Origin: Gammaproteobacteria bacterium
GTDB lineage: Bacteria > Pseudomonadota > Gammaproteobacteria > Steroidobacterales > Steroidobacteraceae
Length of the DNA: 44,496 bases
Assembly (NCBI GenBank): GCA_028293745.1
Contig: JAQGOF010000084.1
Coordinates: 1-44,496, forward strand
Reading direction: 5' to 3'
Shown: one piece after another, positions 43,238-44,496 of the stretch
How positions within the stretch are numbered: the stretch's first letter is position 1
Layout: every line of letters begins with the position of its first letter
Position numbers and translations under genes: made by a program
Notes under the pieces: model-generated
Database searches by the model: none
What the model was told of the DNA's origin: nothing
The model's input: the letters and a program-made list of their open reading frames with translations, nothing else

Positions 43238-44380
43238 ATGTCCAAACGTGACTACTACAAGGTACTCGACGTACCCAAGACGGCGACGGAAGTAGAGATC
43301 AAGAAGGCCTATCGCCGCCTTGCAATGAAGTATCACCCCGACCGCAATCCCAACGACAAGGATGCGGAGGAACGCTTCAAGGAGGCGAAGGAGGCGTGCG
43401 AAGTTCTCACTGATGCCCCGAAGCGCGCCGCTTATGACCAGTACGGTCATGCGGGCGTCGAAGCCGCTTCACGCGGCGGCGGCCGCTCCGGATTCGCCGG
43501 TGGCGACGCGTTCAGCGATATTTTCGGCGACGTGTTCGGTGACATCTTCGGCGCGGCGCGCCGGGGTGATGCCCGCTCCCAGCAGTTCCGAGGCGCAGAC
43601 CTGCGTTTCGAGCTCGAGCTCGATTTGGATCAGGCCGTGTTCGGCTATGCGGCCGAAGTTGAAGTCCCCCGCCTGTCCGAGTGCGAGACCTGTCACGGCA
43701 GTGGCGCGGCAAAGGGAAGTACCGCGGCGGCCTGTGATACCTGCGGCGGCTCCGGGCAGATCCGGATCTCACAGGGATTTTTCCAGCTTCAGCAGACCTG
43801 CCCCCGGTGCCGCGGCAATGGCACCATCATCAAGAACCCCTGCGACACCTGCCTGGGTCAGGGACGGGTACGCCGGACGCGCAAGCTGTCAGTCAAAGTG
43901 CCAGCGGGCGTTGATACCGGAGATCGGATCCGCCTGAGCGGCGAAGGTGAGGCGGGCCGCAACGGCGGGCCACCTGGTGACCTCTATGTTGAAGTCAGCG
44001 TACGCGAGCACGCGATTTTCGAACGGGACGGCGAGCATCTGAGCTGCGAGGTGCCGGTCAGCTTTGCTACGGCCGCTCTCGGGGGCACCGTTGAAGTTCC
44101 CACGCTGGACGGTGATGTCACATTGAAGGTTCCGGCAGAAACACAGTCGGGCCGGGTCTTCCGCCTGCGTGACAAGGGCGTGAAGCCCGTGCGCGGGGGC
44201 TCGCGCGGCGACTTGTTTTGCCGCCTCGTGGTGGAGACGCCAGTTCACCTTTCACCAGAGCAGAGGGATCTCATCCGCAAGCTCGAAGACACCCTCAAGC
44301 AGGACTCAACCCGTCACGCACCACGCGAGCAGGGTTTTTTCGAGGGCGTTAGGCGCTTCTTTTCCAGCGGCAGCCGGTGA
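43238..44380 (+). CDS. dnaJ: Co-chaperone DnaJ (Hsp40)
   Basis: 380 residues from ATG at 43238 ([20 protein letters not shown]). J-domain with the HPD motif ([14 protein letters not shown]), a Gly/Phe region ([18 protein letters not shown]), four zinc-binding CxxCxGxG repeats ([32 protein letters not shown]) and C-terminal substrate domains. It stimulates DnaK ATP hydrolysis and delivers substrates. It overlaps dapB by 4 nt (GTGA). Confidence 0.97.
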   Translation: MSKRDYYKVLDVPKTATEVEIKKAYRRLAMKYHPDRNPNDKDAEERFKEAKEACEVLTDAPKRAAYDQYGHAGVEAASRGGGRSGFAGGDAFSDIFGDVFGDIFGAARRGDARSQQFRGADLRFELELDLDQAVFGYAAEVEVPRLSECETCHGSGAAKGSTAAACDTCGGSGQIRISQGFFQLQQTCPRCRGNGTIIKNPCDTCLGQGRVRRTRKLSVKVPAGVDTGDRIRLSGEGEAGRNGGPPGDLYVEVSVREHAIFERDGEHLSCEVPVSFATAALGGTVEVPTLDGDVTLKVPAETQSGRVFRLRDKGVKPVRGGSRGDLFCRLVVETPVHLSPEQRDLIRKLEDTLKQDSTRHAPREQGFFEGVRRFFSSGSR

Positions 44381-44496
44381 TTCGCGCCGCCATCATCGGC
44401 GTCAGTGGCCGAATGGGCCGTGAGCTAGTACGCGCCGCCTCCGAGAACCCGGATCTATCCGTCATTGCAGCCGTTGCGTCGCCGACGAGCCAGGCA
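44377..44496 (+). CDS. dapB: 4-hydroxy-tetrahydrodipicolinate reductase DapB (N-terminus only)
   Basis: GTG at 44377 overlaps the dnaJ stop. The 40 visible residues begin [20 protein letters not shown], containing the DapB nucleotide-binding GxxGRMG motif, and run off the window. DapB reduces the product of DapA in the lysine/diaminopimelate pathway. The dnaJ-dapB order is common in pseudomonads and relatives. Confidence 0.9.
   Translation, partial: MIRAAIIGVSGRMGRELVRAASENPDLSVIAAVASPTSQA

Noticed and set aside
1..44496. CRISPR arrays, IS elements, prophage genes
   Set aside because: No regularly spaced repeats, transposase or phage structural genes were seen on either strand.

Overview
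The window is a GC-rich (roughly 60-65% by eye) stretch of chromosome from a gammaproteobacterium. The placement rests on gene order: dapA next to divergent gcvR-bcp; ffs-dnaX-ybaB-recR; divergent rsgA/orn and ppsA/ppsR; mlaFEDCB; ssrA-smpB-ratA-rnfH-bamE-recN-nadK; and hrcA-grpE-dnaK-dnaJ-dapB. The divergent bamE/fur pair and the GH43 and UdgX genes fit a Xanthomonadales/Nevskiales/Steroidobacter-like lineage, but the exact genus is inference. Almost everything is core genome. There is no phage, IS element, plasmid gene or CRISPR array.

Layout. 1-1670: start of a suf operon (Rrf2 regulator, sufB, leaving the window at its left edge). 1843-2865: class I fructose-bisphosphate aldolase. 2885-6958: the complete Mla phospholipid transport pathway, mlaFEDCB with convergent mlaA. 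7132-11137 (minus): bepA, phoH-like, bcp, gcvR. 11358-12571: dapA and a tiny BamC-like lipoprotein. 12648-15953: tRNA-Ser(GGA), the SRP RNA gene, dnaX, ybaB, recR. 15957-17789: a GH43 glycosidase. 17799-20714: rsgA, orn, a PLP dehydratase and a GFA-family protein. 20728-24014: ppsA and its regulator ppsR. 24125-28652: DUF1249, an unrecognised coiled-coil protein, the tail-specific protease prc and two small membrane proteins. 28718-32013: a three-gene cluster of a Gfo/Idh/MocA oxidoreductase, an FAD-linked oxidase and an N-carbamoylputrescine amidase. 32019-32699: a UdgX-type uracil-DNA glycosylase. 32850-39019: ssrA and smpB, ratA-rnfH, bamE/fur, recN and nadK. 39219-44496: hrcA, grpE, dnaK, dnaJ and the first codons of dapB.

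Main discovery. The stretch between udgX and smpB looks like intergenic sequence with stray reading frames. It is in fact the tmRNA gene (ssrA, minus strand) split inside its T-loop by a 283-nt group I intron. The 5' exon (33484-33150) carries the 5' acceptor strand, the tag reading frame ANDDNYALAA and the 5' half of the T-arm. The 3' exon is only 17 nt (32866-32850) and carries the rest of the T-arm, the 3' acceptor strand and an encoded CCA. Joining them restores a 7-nt T-loop, a 5-bp T-stem and a 7-bp acceptor stem. The insertion has the group I core (R and S elements, J8/7, GNRA-capped P2 and P9, terminal G) and closely resembles the Azoarcus tRNA-Ile intron as I remember it. It encodes no endonuclease. 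Ribosome rescue in this organism should therefore depend on RNA splicing.

Secondary points: a UdgX with the KRRLH loop of uracil-DNA cross-linking glycosylases; a 96-residue lipoprotein in the bamC position that keeps only the N-terminal region; a RecN with a roughly 180-residue low-complexity tail built on an 18-bp tandem repeat; a long Gly/Ala linker in DnaX without the classical slippery heptamer; a long inverted repeat between hrcA and grpE; and several genes with non-ATG or apparently leaderless starts.
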